Source of the DNA: Thinopyrum elongatum | Taxonomy: Eukaryota; Streptophyta; Magnoliopsida; Poales; Poaceae | Length of the DNA stretch: 64,000 bases | NCBI GenBank assembly: GCA_011799875.1 | Contig: JAAAXO010000339.1 | Span: forward strand, 62,001 to 126,000 | Reading direction: 5' to 3' | Part shown: positions 34,407-46,339 of the stretch, piece after piece | Position numbering within the stretch: the first letter of the stretch is position 1 | Layout of the letters: each line of letters opens with the position of its first letter | Translations under genes and position numbers: made by a program | The notes under the pieces: model-generated | Told to the model about the DNA's origin: nothing | Seen by the model: the letters and a program-made list of their open reading frames with translations, nothing else | The model's database searches: none

Positions 34407-37275
34407 ACATGCAAATAATCGCAATGGTAGGCCTGCACCACCACTTCAGGTACGAGATCATGACCATCTTCCTAAATTAAAATTGAATATTCCACCATTC
34501 GAGGGTAGATATGTTCCTGATATATATCTTACTTGGGAGTTAGAAACTGAACAACGTTTTACATGTTTACAATATCCCGAGGAACGACGTGTTGCTGCTG
34601 CTGTTTGTGCTTTCACTAGTTTTGCATGTGTATGGTGGTCTGAACATTGTAGATTATATCCTATTCCAGCTACGTGGGCTGCTTTGAAAACTGCTATGCG
34701 TACTCGTTGGGTTCCACCATATTATCAACGTGAATTACTTCAAAGATTGCAGCGCTTAAGACAAGGAAAAAATTCTGTAGAAGAATATTATCAGGAATTA
34801 CAAACTGGCATGATTAGATGTGGTATTGTTGAGGAGAATGAAGCTATGCTTGCACGTTTCATGGGTGGATTAAATAGAGAGATTCAGACCATTCTAGAGT
34901 ATAAGGAGTATAATAATATCACTCGTTTATTCCATCTTGCTTGTAAAGCTGAACGTGAAGTGCAGGATCGACAGGCATTGGCGCGAACTAATTTTTCTGC
35001 AGGTCGATCTTCATCATGGACACCGCATGCCTCCTCTACTCCCACACGTCCTACTGCGGCACCACTGACTTCAGCCGCCAATTCCAATCGAGATACAAGA
35101 AAACAGGCACCACCACCACCATCTGCCAAGAGTACACCTTCTGGGCCTGCCCAGAGCTCTTCTTCATCTATGGCACCAATAGGGCACACACATGATATTA
35201 TTTGTCGTCGTTGTAAGGGAAGAGGTCATTATGCGAGAGAATGCCAATCTCCGCGTGTTATGATTGCTACTGAGGATGGTGGGTATGAGTCCGCTAGTGA
35301 TTATGATGAGGAGACTTTGGCTCTTATTACAAGTGAAGAACACGGTGGAGATGATTCTGATCATGAGACGCAATACATGGCTCCTGAAGACGCTGACAGG
35401 TATGAATGTTTAGTTGCTCAACGTGTTTTGAGTGTGCAGGTCACACAAGCTGAGCAAAATCAGAGGCATAATTTGTTCCATACAAAGGGAGTTGTGAAGG
35501 AACGTTCTGTTCGCGTCATCATAGATGGAGGGAGCTGCAACAACTTGGCTAGCATGGAGATGGTGGAGAAGCTATCTCTCACCACAAGACCACATCCACA
35601 TCCTTACTATATCCAATGGTTCAACAACAGCGGCAAGGTTAAGGTAACACGTACTGTTCGTGTGCATTTTAGTATCTCTACATATGCTGATTACGTTGAT
35701 TGTGATGTGGTACCCATGCAAGCATGTTCATTATTACTTGGTAGACCATGGCAATTTGATAAAAATTCTGTACACCATGGTAGAAACAATCAGTATACTC
35801 TTGTTCATAAGGATAAACATATTACTTTGCTTCCTATGACTCCTGATTCTATTTTGAAAGATGATATTAATAGAGCTAGTAAAGCAAAACAGGAGAAAAA
35901 TAAGAGTGAAAATCAGATTGTGGCAAAAGAATTTGAGCAACAAATGAAGCCTAATAATAAACCATCTAGTGTTGCTTCTGAAATTAAATTGAAAAGTGCA
36001 TGCTTACTTGCCACCAAATCTGATATTGATGATCTAGATTTCAGCAATTCTGTTTGCTATGCTTTTGTGTGCAAAGAGGCGTTATTTTCATTCGAGGACT
36101 TTGTTTTAGGTTTACCTCGATCAAAGAAGGGGAGGGATAGCATATTTGTTGTCGTGGATAGGTTCTCGAAAATGGCACACTTTATACCATGTCATAAAAG
36201 CGATGATGCTGTTAATGTTGCTGATTTGTTCTTTCGTGAAATTATACGCTTGCATGGTGTGCCAAATACTATTGTTTCAGATCGTGATACTAAATTTCTT
36301 AGCCACTTTTGGAGATGTTTATTGGCTAAGATGGGGACTAAACTGCTTTTTAGTACTACATGTCACCCCCAAACTGATGGACAAACTGAAGTAGTCAATA
36401 GAACATTGTCTACTATGCTTAGGGCTGTTTTGAAGAATAACAAGAAAATGTGGGAAGAATGCTTGCCTCATATTGAATTTGCTTATAATCGTTCATTGCA
36501 TTCTACTACTAAGATGTGTCCTTTTGAAATTGTGTATGGTTTCCTTCCTCGTGCACCAATTGATTTGTTGCCTCTTCCATCTTCGGAGAAGGTTAATTTT
36601 GATGCTAAACAACGTGCTGAATTGATCTTAAAAATGCATGAGTTAACTAAGGAGAACATTGAGCGTATGAATGCTAAATATAAACTTGCTGGAGATAAGG
36701 GTAGAAAACATGTTGTGTTTGCACCTGGAGATCTTGTTTGGTTACATTTGCGTAAGGATAGATTTCCTGATTTGCGCAAATCAAAGCTAATGCCACGTGC
36801 TGATGGTCCTTTTAAGGTGTTAGAGAAAATAAATGATAATGCATATAAACTTGAGCTGCCTGCAGATTTTGGGGTTAGTCCGACTTTTAACATTGCAGAT
36901 CTGAAGCCTTATTTGGGTGAGGAAGATGAGCTTCCGTCGAGGACGACTTCATTTCAAGAAGGGGAGGATGATGAGGACATCAATACCATTGTTACACCCA
37001 CAGCCCCTGCTTCTATACATACTGGACCAATTACTAGAGCTCGCGCACGTCAATTAAAATATCAGGTACTTTCGTTTCTTGGTAATGATTCTAAAGTTCA
37101 TGAGAATATGATGCTGCCTAAATTGGATACATTTGTTTTGCTTACAAATGAAGGGCCTAGCTTGGACAAGAAAGAGGAACCTTGGAGCAAGTTCAAGCAT
37201 GGAGATGATGGCATGCACAAGGGGAACAAGAACGGAGTTACAAGTGATGATTTCAGGACTTTGAAGCCACCATAA
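34407..37275 (+). CDS. Family A gag-protease-integrase fusion lacking RT/RNase H
   Basis: Open from 34407; the first ATG at 34483 gives 930 residues. Gag: [41 protein letters not shown] region, [14 protein letters not shown] zinc knuckle [14 protein letters not shown] near residue 241. Protease with [12 protein letters not shown] near 348. At 36096-36099 the frame jumps from FSFED to [14 protein letters not shown], RNase H and the integrase zinc region are gone. The shared GGAC keeps both the frame and the first catalytic Asp of integrase; VSDRDTKF and TEVVNR follow, then ADGPFKV. The last ~102 residues lie in the 3' LTR. The leader, primer site and gag N-terminus are missing in this copy. 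Confidence 0.88.
36956..36968 (+). promoter_or_regulatory. Polypurine tract of family A
   Basis: AAGAAGGGGAGGA immediately before TGATGAGG, inside the polyprotein frame (QEGEDDED). Expected primer for plus-strand DNA synthesis. The B copies read AAGAAGTGGAGGA at the same place. Confidence 0.85.
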
Positions 37276-37890
37276 TGAGTGCAGGAAGCCTTGGACGAAA
37301 TATACAAGATGTCACTTCATAAATTTCGTCCAGAGGCTATTATAGGTGCTGCGTCACCTTATTATTGGGCCAGGCCCATGTAACTTCGAAATACTTGAGT
37401 ATAGGCTGTTTTTAGAGTCCGTATGTGTGGGGAAACAAGAGATAGGGTTGGTTTCGGACCCCTCCTTCAAGGGCCACGAAATCCCCTCCTCTTCCTCCAT
37501 ATATACAGCCCTTAGGGCACCGTTTAGACTTTGGGTTTTGTTTAGATTAAAAGTTCGCCAGAGCTGCAACTTCGCGTACTTCGTTTGTGTTCAACGACCA
37601 GACCAAGACGTCACAGAACCCCACCTTGATCAATAAAGCTTTCATCTTATATTCGCAATATCCAGATTTCAAATCTTAGTTTCTTGCTTGTTCTTCGTTT
37701 GCTTGCAGGAGATAGACCCTCGTGGTCAGGTTGATTGTGCTCCGGCGTGGTCAATAGCCTCTCGGAGTTGGTTTAGCGATTGCTAAGGCGCGACGTCCTC
37801 GCACGTTCGTAGTCGGATCGTCAAAGTCTACTCCACCAAAAACGATAGCTATCATCTCATCGAAAGATCGGGACACCCTCGCCTCTATCA
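36969..37890 (+). mobile_element. Family A 3' LTR (reference copy)
   Basis: 922 bp, TGATGAGG to CCTCTATCA. The coding tail ends at 37275. TATATA at 37500-37505; inferred RNA start near 37530 (GGGTTTTGTTTAG); AATAAA at 37632-37637 as a likely polyadenylation signal; U5 hairpin TTAGC-GATT-GCTAA near 37771-37784; palindrome GATAGCTATC near 37844. The right flank CTCGC is family C gag. Confidence 0.92.
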
Positions 37891-38881
37891 CTCGCCGCAG
37901 CTCACGGGTAAACGCTGGACAACCTACCTCATAGGGCAAGTCGCCTGCGTCCCCTGGTGCAGGCTTGTCGACAGTAGGCCCTGCGCGTTTATCGGACAGA
38001 TGACATGCCTCCCGTCGCCGCTCGATGGTAGTTCGAGCGTCCTCTTTGCTTCGTTCCTGGAGAACTTGACGCTGATCGCGGCGCATCCGCGGATCGGACG
38101 ATGCCGTGGAATCGTCATCACGGTCGTCGGCCCGCCGGGTTGATGACCGCCGCTGCTGTCGTGGAGGGGAGTGCACCATAGTAGCACCGCCCCCGGTCTT
38201 CTCACCATCGGCTCATGCTGGAACGATAGACCGCTGCCGTGAGGGCCCCGCTTGCTGCGACCGATCCTTATTGACGAAGCCGATGAGGCTCTAGATAGTA
38301 GATCGCCACTCCTCCATCTTCTCTAGAGCAGGAGGAAAATCGAGGAGCAGCTGAGCACATGCCAAAGCTTCTGCTGGCATAGGCGGCGGCGACAGGTGCG
38401 AGGTACGTGAGGTGCTCTGACTCCTAACAGTGTTAGAAGGAGCATCGTCATGACCACGCGACCGCGCGCCACTTCCACCAGCAGTTTGGCGTGCATGCTG
38501 GGCCTGCGCACCTTGGGATCTGTGTGCAGAAGTGTTTCCATGGGGACGTTCAGAACCACCAGCGCCACGGCGCAGCTCATCACATGCAACCTGAGAAGGC
38601 CGCGACGCTTGCGCTGGCACGGGAGCCCTAGAAGGCGTCCTCCGATCTCCGGAGTTCGCTGCGCCACCCGTAGGCAGCACGGCTCCATCTCTGGATGTAG
38701 CGGCGTGCGGGTTGCCGTCACCGCTGCGAACGACGCCGCTCGCCTGGCTCAGATCACCAGAACGCCGTGGAGGCTCCAAACCTCCACCTCCTGCATCCAC
38801 GCCGTCACCCGTCCGAGTAGGCACGGGCAAGACGGACGTAGACGGAACAACCGCTGCCGCACCCTTCTTCTTGGGCGCCAT
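37891..38881 (-). pseudogene. Family C gag, N-terminal part
   Basis: Starts at the ATG complement at 38879-38881 (MAPKKKGAAAVVPSTS). Long Ala/Ser/Arg/Gly-rich region, then LACAQLLLDFPPALEKMEEW. TAG near 38291 after WRSTI and TGA near 38206 after RSIVPA break the frame. It continues MVHSPPRQQRRS, a charged Arg/Asp stretch (RRDQRQVLQERSKEDARTT) and YEVGCPAFTRELRR, the usual start of the Tat capsid region, where the A LTR at 37890 cuts it. Capsid, nucleocapsid and most of protease are missing between here and 23964. Confidence 0.78.
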
Positions 38882-38945
38882 GGTGACAAAAACGATGAAG
38901 AAACTGACGCGCTGATCACCAGATCAGGTTCGCACCACCTCGATT

Positions 38946-38963
38946 CCCCTACCTGGCGCGCCA
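38946..38963 (-). promoter_or_regulatory. Family C primer binding site
   Basis: On the minus strand TGGCGCGCCAGGTAGGGG, five bases from the LTR end. The same kind of site is common in RIRE2-type elements. I do not assign the tRNA with certainty. 38882-38945 is the short leader to gag. Confidence 0.75.
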
Positions 38964-38967
38964 AAGA

Positions 38968-39452
38968 TGTCGGCGTACGACACCTATGGGATCCGAGGGA
39001 CCCCTTTGTGGTTCGGCAGGGAGAGAGGTATGCACAAAGAGCAGAACCGATGATCAACGCGAGGGGATTTTTGCCCAGGTTCGGGCCGCTGATCAGCGTA
39101 AAACCCTACTCCTGCTTTAGTTTATTATCAGTGATTCGTCCCAGTTCTTGGAGCGCTTGCGATGAACAGTACATTCAATCAGCATCTACGCATGCAGAAT
39201 GGGCCGAGAGTCGTCCTCTCCCTGCAACAGTTGCCTTGGGCCTCCTTTTATATGATCAAAGGGGTCACCACAGTGGCAAACTGCTCATATGCGAGGTGTA
39301 AAGTAGCTACATGGTTATCATACCTAACCACTGACGGTTTTGGACAAATGCATTTAATGCACCGTGAGGTGTCCGTTTAGGTGTCCTTACTTTCTTGGGG
39401 ATGGAAAAAGGGGCCATCCCATTAGCACCGCTTAAGCTCGCCTCCACTACCG
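38968..39452 (-). mobile_element. Family C 5' LTR, first piece
   Basis: Begins TGTCGGCG on the plus strand, the U5 end of the minus-strand LTR. Interrupted at 39452 by a B element with target duplication TACCG. Continues at 53558, then at 60499. The intact LTR would be about 0.79 kb. Confidence 0.87.
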
Positions 39453-39620
39453 TGGTAGAGGCGGGGGTGTCCCGATCTTTCGATGAGATGATAACTATCG
39501 ATTTGGTGGAGCCGACTTTGACGATCCGACTACAAACGTGCACGACGTTGCGCCTTAGCAATCGCTAAACTAATCTCCTGAGGTTACTGACGATGCTAGA
39601 AACACGATCAGCCTGACCAC
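39453..39620 (-). repeat. Family B 3' LTR, left piece
   Basis: U5 end, TGGTAGAGG instead of TGATAGAGG. Ends ACCAC, the target duplication of the plus-strand insertion. Confidence 0.9.
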
Positions 39621-40602
39621 TGATGAGGACATGAATACCTTGGATACGACCAAAAATATTGCATACATGTATATTTGTGAGGTGATTTCTAATGCAAACT
39701 ATGCAATAATTTATTTGTGTCATCCAGGACAAAAATACTTCACAAACTTTTGTGCCATGTCTAATTGCAGGTGTATGGGACATTTGTACAATTCACATAT
39801 GAAGATAAGGGAAAACGAGAAGTTTAGGTGCTGTTCAAAAAGTCCTCTCACGTCACTTTTGGGCCAAGAGAAGATAGAGTCCAAGTCTCTCACGTTCTGG
39901 ATTCAGATTCGGACTGCACAGACATACCTGACTCAAAACGCCAAGAACTTTTTCATACGGACTCCGAATTGGGTGATTCTTTTTTTGTTGGAAAGTAGAT
40001 TTCGTGCTCTTTCCAACCCAATTGGATTCACCTTAAAATTCATCCGGAGCTATGAGTTATCGACGAAACAATCTGACGCTGTAGTAGAATCTGAGTCAAA
40101 CTACAAGTCCAAAGGTGTTGCATCACCTCCACTTGGGCCCATGAGCCTTGTACGACCTAGGGTTAGTTTTAGGCTGCCTTGGGACGTCCTCCCACCTCCT
40201 TGGCCGCCACCCCTTACTCCTATATAAGTAGATCCATCTAGTAGCTTTTTCCTTGGGATTTGTTTAGTTAAAAGTTAGCCATTGCAACTTCGTGTACTTC
40301 GTTTGTGTCCAACGACCAGACCAAGACCGCTTACGGATCCCCACCATTATCAATACTTCATATATATTTGCAATATTCAGATTGCTTTATCATATTCTTG
40401 CTCGTTCTTCGATTGCTTGTAGGAATAGGCCTTCGTGGTCAGGCTGACCGTGCTTCCGGCATCGTCAGTAACCTCAGGAGATTGGTTTAACGATTGCTAA
40501 GGCGCAACGTCGTGCACGTTTGTAGTCGGATCGCCAAAGTCGTCTCCACCCAATCGATAGTTATCATCTCATCGAAAGATCGGGACACCCTCGCCTCTAT
40601 CA
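39621..40602 (+). repeat. Family B 5' LTR
   Basis: 982 bp. Shares with 45733-46714 rare variants such as GCTTACGGATCC and GAATAGGCC. Confidence 0.93.
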
Positions 40603-41964
40603 AGTGGTATCAGTTTTCAGGTTGCTCGGTGAGAATTTCCAGTTTTCCCTAGATTAGATTTATTTTCTTACCTATTGTCCAAAAAAAAAGCCACAAAAAA
40701 AAAGTTAGATCTATTCATCCTTTGTCCAAGCCAGTCTGAGCCTTTGCAATTTTCTTTTCATTGCTTGCATAGTTGAATTATCGGTCACATCGTTGTGTCG
40801 AGTTGCTGGTCTTAGTGTCTAGTTCGTTTAGAGTTTCGAGTTCTGTTCACATTAGTCACGCCGCCGCTGCATCGTTATTCCTTCCGCTGTCCACCATCCC
40901 ATCCATCAATTTCCAAATCGTGCTACCCACCATTCATTGTCATAATCATAGTTGAGGTCGTTCACATCTGTGCTTGATCCAATCTACATCTTATCTAGTT
41001 TGTTTTGGAAAGAGGGAGAGAGAAAAAAAAGAGAGAAAAAAAAGTAAAAAAAAAAGTCAGAGAAAAAAAAGAGAGAAAGAAAAAGAAAAAAAGTGTGAGG
41101 AAAAAAAGAGAGCAGAAAAAAAAACAAAATTCGGATCTATCTAGACTCAATCTCGTAGCTGAATTCGGATTGGAAACTGTTTTGCGCAGTGTTCAGTAAA
41201 ACAGGCATATCTTTTTCGTACGAAGTCTGTTTTGGCTCCGTGAGTACTCAAATTAAAGCTAGTGACGAGCCGCATCTAAATAGTTGCAGAAGCTAGTTCA
41301 ATATTTGAGACCTCAAAATCGGCTTCTAAATAGGTCTTTTTGCCCTTCGAAGTTCGCGAACACAGCTTGTTCCAGTTTTTCAGGCCAGTTTTAGAATTTT
41401 TTGACTCCTCATATCAACTCGGAATTTAGTGATTCTTTTTGCGTTTGAAAGCTTGAGTCAGTGCCATTCTTGAGAAAAATTATCAGAAAATTGGCAAAAA
41501 CTTTTCCAGAGGAAAGTTGGAGACAAAGTTGTTGGTATATCCTACTTGGTAGTTGTTTCTCATCATTATCTTTACTGCCATTGTGATCTTCACTTATATC
41601 TTGCTGTCCAGAGCTACTTCATATCCTTTATTGATGCTAGTTGTGCAACGCCGTGACCTCATTAGTGTTCTAGGCTCGCGTCTCTAGTCCGGTCTAGCCT
41701 AGGACCAGCACAGTACCGTCGTTGAGCGTTTATTCAACATTGCATCTCTGAATTGATTATTGCTAATCTTTTGCTACCATATATAGCCAACCCAACTCCA
41801 CATATTTCTACACCGTGTATACGTACGTTCACCTGGCAATCGCTTTACTCAATCTTCGGAGTTATTTGACACCGCTGGTTGCCCGTCACCACCTGCTGCA
41901 TGGTAAGAACTTGTAAGATATTGATATTTGCTTTACTGTGAGCGCTTTACCACCACATCCTAGT
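40603..41964 (+). mobile_element. Family B leader, first copy
   Basis: Primer site, homopurine run (about 41005-41125), conserved hairpin block near 41660-41710. Stops at CACATCCTAGT, 30-odd bases before the usual gag ATG, where the A LTR begins. Confidence 0.88.
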
Positions 41965-42886
41965 TGACGAGGACATCAATACCATTGTTACACCCACAGC
42001 CCCTGCTTCTATACATACTGGACCAATTACTAGAGCTCGCGCACGCCAATTAAATTATCAGGTACTTTCGTTTCTTGGTAATGATTCTAAAGTTCATGAG
42101 AATATGATGCTGCCTAAATTGGATACATTTGTTTTGCTTACAAATGAAGGCCCTAGCTTGGACAAGAAAGAGGAACCTTGGAGCAAGTTCAAGCATGAAG
42201 ATGATGGCATGCACAAGGGGAACAAGAACGGAGTTACAAGTGATGATTTCAGGACTTTGAAGCCACCATAATGAGTGCAGGAAGCCTTGGACGAAATATA
42301 CAAGATGTCACTTCATAAATTTCGTCCAGAGGCTATTATAGGTGCTGCGTCACCTTATTATTGGGCCAGGCCCATGTAATTTCGAAATACTTGAGTATAG
42401 GCTGTTTTTAGAGTCCGTATGTGTGGGGAAACAAGAGATAGGGTTGGTTTCGGACCCCTCCTTCAAGGGCCACGAAATCCCCTCCTCTTCCTCCATATAT
42501 ACAGCCCTTAGGGCACCGTTTAGACTTTGGGTTTTGTTTAGATTAAAAGTTCGCCATAGCTGCAACTTCGCGTACTTCGTTTGTGTTCAACGACCAGACC
42601 AAGACGTCACAGAACCCCACCTTGATCAATAAAGCTTTCATCTTATATTCGCAATATCCAGATTGCAAATCTTAGTTTCTTGCTTGTTCTTCGTTTGCTT
42701 GCAGGAGATAGACCCTCGTGGTCACGTTGATTGTGCTCCGGCGTGGTCAATAACCTCTCGGAGTTGGTTTAGCGATTGCTAAGGCGCGACGTCCTCGCAC
42801 GTTCGTAGTCGGATCGTCAAAGTCTACTCCACCAAAAACGATAGCTATCATCTCATCGAAAGATCGGGACACCCTCGCCTCTATCA
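41965..42886 (+). mobile_element. Family A LTR embedded in a family B element
   Basis: 922 bp starting TGACGAGG (one change). Followed by a primer site and a complete B leader, so it acts as the 5' LTR of a B body, as at 24720. Left flank CTAGT; no matching duplication to the right. Confidence 0.9.
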
Positions 42887-44296
42887 AGTGGTATCAGTTT
42901 TCAGGTTGCTCGGTGAGAATTTCCAGTTTTCCCTAGATTAGATTTATTTTCTTACCTATTGTCCAAAAAAAAGCCACAAAAAAAAAGTTAGATCTATTCA
43001 TCCTTTGTCCAAGCCAGTCTGAGCCTTTGCAATTTTCTTTTCATTGCTTGCATAGTTGAATTATCGGTTACATCGTCGTGTCGAGTTGCTGGTCTTAGTG
43101 TCTAGTTCGTTTAGAGTTTCGAGTTCTGTTCACATTAGTCACGCCGCCGCTGCATCGTTATTCCTTCCGCTGTCCACCATCCCATCCATCAATTTCCAAA
43201 TCGTGCTACCCACCATTCATTGTCATAATCATAGTTGAGGTCGTTCACATCTGTGCTTGATCCAATCTACATCTTATCTAGTTTGTTTTGGAAAGAGGGA
43301 GAGAGAAAAAAAAGAGAGAAAAAAAAAGTAAAAAAAAAAAGTCAGAGAAAAAAAAGAGAGAAAGAAAAAGAAAAAAAGTGTGAGGAAAAAAAGAGAGCAG
43401 AAAAAAAAAACAAAATTCGGATCTATCTAGATTCAATCTCGTAGCTGAATTCGGATTGGAAACTGTTTTGCGCAGTGTTCAGTAAAACAGGCATATCTTT
43501 TTCGTACGAAGTCTGTTTTGGCTCCGTGAGTACTCAAATTAAAGCTAGTGACGAGCCGCATCTAAATAGTTGCAGAAGCTAGTTCAATATTTGAGACCTC
43601 AAAATCGGCTTCTAAATAGCTCTTTTTGCCCTCCGAAGTTCGCGAACACAGCTTGTTCCAGTTTTTCAGGCCAGTTTTAGAATTTTTTGACTCCTCATAT
43701 CAACTCGGAATTTAGTGATTCTTTTTGCATTTGAAAGCTTGAGTCAGTGCCATTCTTGAGAAAAAATTATCAGAAAATTGGCAAAAACTTTTCCAGAGGA
43801 AAGTTGAAGAGAAAGTTGTTGGTATATCCTACTTGGTAGTTGTTTCTCATCATTATCTTTACTGCCATTGTGATCTTCACTTATATCTTGCTGTCCAGAG
43901 CTACTTCATATCCTTTATTGATGCTAGTTGTGCAACGCCGTGACCTCATTAGTGTTCTAGGCTCGCGTCTCTAGTCCGGTCTAGCCTAGGACCAGCACAG
44001 TATCGTCGTTGAGCGTTTATTCAACATTGCATCTCTGAATTGATTATTGCTAATCTTTTGCTACCATATATAGCCAACCCAGCTCCATATATTTCTACAC
44101 CGTGTATACATACGTTCACCTGGCAATCGCTTTACTCAATCTTCGGAGTTATTTGACACCGCTGGTTGCCCGTCACCACCTGCTGCATGGTAAGAACTTG
44201 TAAGATATTGATATTTGCTTTACTGTGAGCGCTTTACCACCACATCCTAGTAGTTCATAGGAACATTATTCTCGATTTTTTTTGTTTCTACTAATC
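42887..44296 (+). mobile_element. Family B leader, second copy
   Basis: Full 1.4-kb leader with primer site 42887-42897, homopurine run at about 43291-43411 and the hairpin stems at 43957-43963 and 43983-43989. Confidence 0.88.
43957..43989 (+). promoter_or_regulatory. Leader hairpin (family B copy)
   Basis: CTAGGCT and AGCCTAG around a 19-nt loop, matching the A copy at 3358-3390 in stem and spacing although loop bases differ. Candidate shared packaging or dimerisation signal. Confidence 0.5.
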
Positions 44297-46339
44297 ATGG
44301 CAGGTTCCGGAGTTGTTAGTTCTTGGGCTTCATCCATCGTGGGAGATTTGCCATCACCTAAGAAAATGCAACAACCGCCACAAGAGGAGCAATTACATCA
44401 GAATGCACATAATCAGGTTAATGTTTCCATGCCACCATTTACTGGTCGTTTTAGGCCTGATTTATATATTGAATGGGAGTACGAAATAAATGCTATATTT
44501 GCTTCCCATAATTTTGATGAGCGTGGAAAATTTCAAGCTGCGGTTAGTACTTTTAGTAGCTTTGCTTTAGTTTGGTGGAGTGAATATTGTCGGTTAAACC
44601 CTGATCTTATACCTACTACTTGGAATGATTTAAAACTTGTCATGAGAGATAGATTCATTGATGTTTATTATACTCGTGGCATGATTAAAAAATTACAACA
44701 TTTAAAACAAGGCACTGACACGGTAACAAAATATTATGATGATTTACAAACTACATTGTTGCACTCATTTTTAGAAGAAAGTGAAGAAGATTTTATGGAT
44801 AGATTTTGGGGAGGATTAAACCGTGATATTCAAGAGATACTAATTCATGAAGAGTGTTATCCTATGGACCATTTGTTTCGTCTTGCTTGCAAAGCTGAAC
44901 AGGAAATAAAACGACGTGTTGCCCACAAGGAGAACAAGTGCACGATGCACATTCCAAGTGTTGATATAGATGTTTCTTTAACTACTAGGCGTACTATGAC
45001 AACCACATCCGTTGTTGCGATGACTACATCATCTCCACCATGTGACACATCACCACCGAGAGTGCCTACATCATCTGAGTTGATCATAAGAGGTAATGAC
45101 AAAGGTACATATTTTCCACATTCACATGAGAATGATGCATGCCTAGTTAACTTGAATACATCATGTGTTGAGTTACCTATTGATTTGGGCACGTCACCTA
45201 TTTTAGAGAATTGTGTTACTGTCATGAATGCGTCATGTGATCAAACAACAGAAATACCAACAATTTTGAGTGCACCAATTGAATTAACTGTTGATGCAAA
45301 AGAACCAATGTTTAATCATTTTGATATGACCTCTAATCTTGGTGATGATTTTGTGTCAAAAGACTTATTGCATGTTTGCTTATTTAAGCATGTAGTAGCA
45401 TGTAAATTTGATGCAAGTAAGGTTTATTCACCAATGTTGGGATGGTTTAATGATGAACATTGTCAATCCTTTGATATGAATAAGAGCTTCACTTATATGT
45501 GCAAATTGAGTTGCAATATTTTCATGTCTTCTAATACTTGTGATAATATTTTGGCTTTACATTTTATGAACTATGAAAGTTACTCATGTATACATGTGTC
45601 ATATGTGCAAAAATCAAGGGAAGTAAAAATGGATGACATATACATATACAACATGTACACCTTGTCTCTTTTGTTAGCCACATTTCAGATTAAGCAACGC
45701 CGAGGACGGCTTTGTTTTCAAGAAGTGGAGGATGATGAGGACATGAATACCTTGGATACGACCAAAAATATTGCATACATGTATATTTGTGAGGTGATTT
45801 CTAATGCAAACTATGCAATAATTTATTTGTGTCATCCAGGACAAAAATACTTCACAAACTTTAGTGCCATGTCTAATTGCAGGTGTATGAGACATTTGTA
45901 CAATTCACATATGAAGATAAGGGAAAACGAGAAGTTTAGGTGCTGTTCAAAAAGTCCTCTCACGTCACTTTTGGGCCAAGAGAAGATAGAGTCCAAGTCT
46001 CTCATGTTCTGGATTCAGATTCGGACTGCACAGACATACCTGACTCAAAACGCCAAGAACTTTTTCATACGGACTCCGAATTGGGTGATTCTTTTTTTGT
46101 TGGAAAGTAGATTTCGTGCTCTTTCCAACCCAATTGGATTCACCTTAAAATTCATCCGGAGCTATGAGTTATCGACGAAACAATCTGACGCTGTAGCAGA
46201 ATCCGAGTCAAACTACAAGTCCAAAGGTGTTGCATCACCTCCACTTGGGCCCATGAGCCTTGTACGACCTAGGGTTAGTTTTAGGCTGCCTTGGGACGTC
46301 CTCCCACCTCCTTGGCCGCCACCCCTTACTCCTATATAA
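44297..46339 (+). CDS. Family B gag-like protein, full length
   Basis: About 680 residues from MAGSGVVSS. Gag domain (WEYEINAIF, ALVWWSEYCR, MDRFWGGLNRDIQE, HLFRLACKAEQE), Thr-rich linker with TSPPRVPTSSELII, then the conserved unknown segment (MFNHFDMTSNLGDD, HVVACKFDASKVYSPMLGWF, YMCKLSCNIF). At 45733 the frame enters the LTR ([20 protein letters not shown]) and stops at 46337-46339, the TAA of TATATAA at 46333-46339. This copy is intact and belongs to the youngest datable insertion, so it is a good representative. Confidence 0.77.
   Translation: MAGSGVVSSWASSIVGDLPSPKKMQQPPQEEQLHQNAHNQVNVSMPPFTGRFRPDLYIEWEYEINAIFASHNFDERGKFQAAVSTFSSFALVWWSEYCRLNPDLIPTTWNDLKLVMRDRFIDVYYTRGMIKKLQHLKQGTDTVTKYYDDLQTTLLHSFLEESEEDFMDRFWGGLNRDIQEILIHEECYPMDHLFRLACKAEQEIKRRVAHKENKCTMHIPSVDIDVSLTTRRTMTTTSVVAMTTSSPPCDTSPPRVPTSSELIIRGNDKGTYFPHSHENDACLVNLNTSCVELPIDLGTSPILENCVTVMNASCDQTTEIPTILSAPIELTVDAKEPMFNHFDMTSNLGDDFVSKDLLHVCLFKHVVACKFDASKVYSPMLGWFNDEHCQSFDMNKSFTYMCKLSCNIFMSSNTCDNILALHFMNYESYSCIHVSYVQKSREVKMDDIYIYNMYTLSLLLATFQIKQRRGRLCFQEVEDDEDMNTLDTTKNIAYMYICEVISNANYAIIYLCHPGQKYFTNFSAMSNCRCMRHLYNSHMKIRENEKFRCCSKSPLTSLLGQEKIESKSLMFWIQIRTAQTYLTQNAKNFFIRTPNWVILFLLESRFRALSNPIGFTLKFIRSYELSTKQSDAVAESESNYKSKGVASPPLGPMSLVRPRVSFRLPWDVLPPPWPPPLTPI

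Noticed and set aside
36900..37275. Classical chromodomain at the end of the A integrase
   Set aside because: I see no chromodomain aromatic pattern; only the [14 protein letters not shown] tail is present.
24715..37895. CTCGG and CTCGC as a target duplication around 24720-37890
   Set aside because: They differ at the last base, and other unmatched LTR ends lie between them.
38450..39301. 283-residue plus-strand frame opposite family C gag and LTR
   Set aside because: GC-rich antisense of gag and LTR with no motif; a shadow frame.
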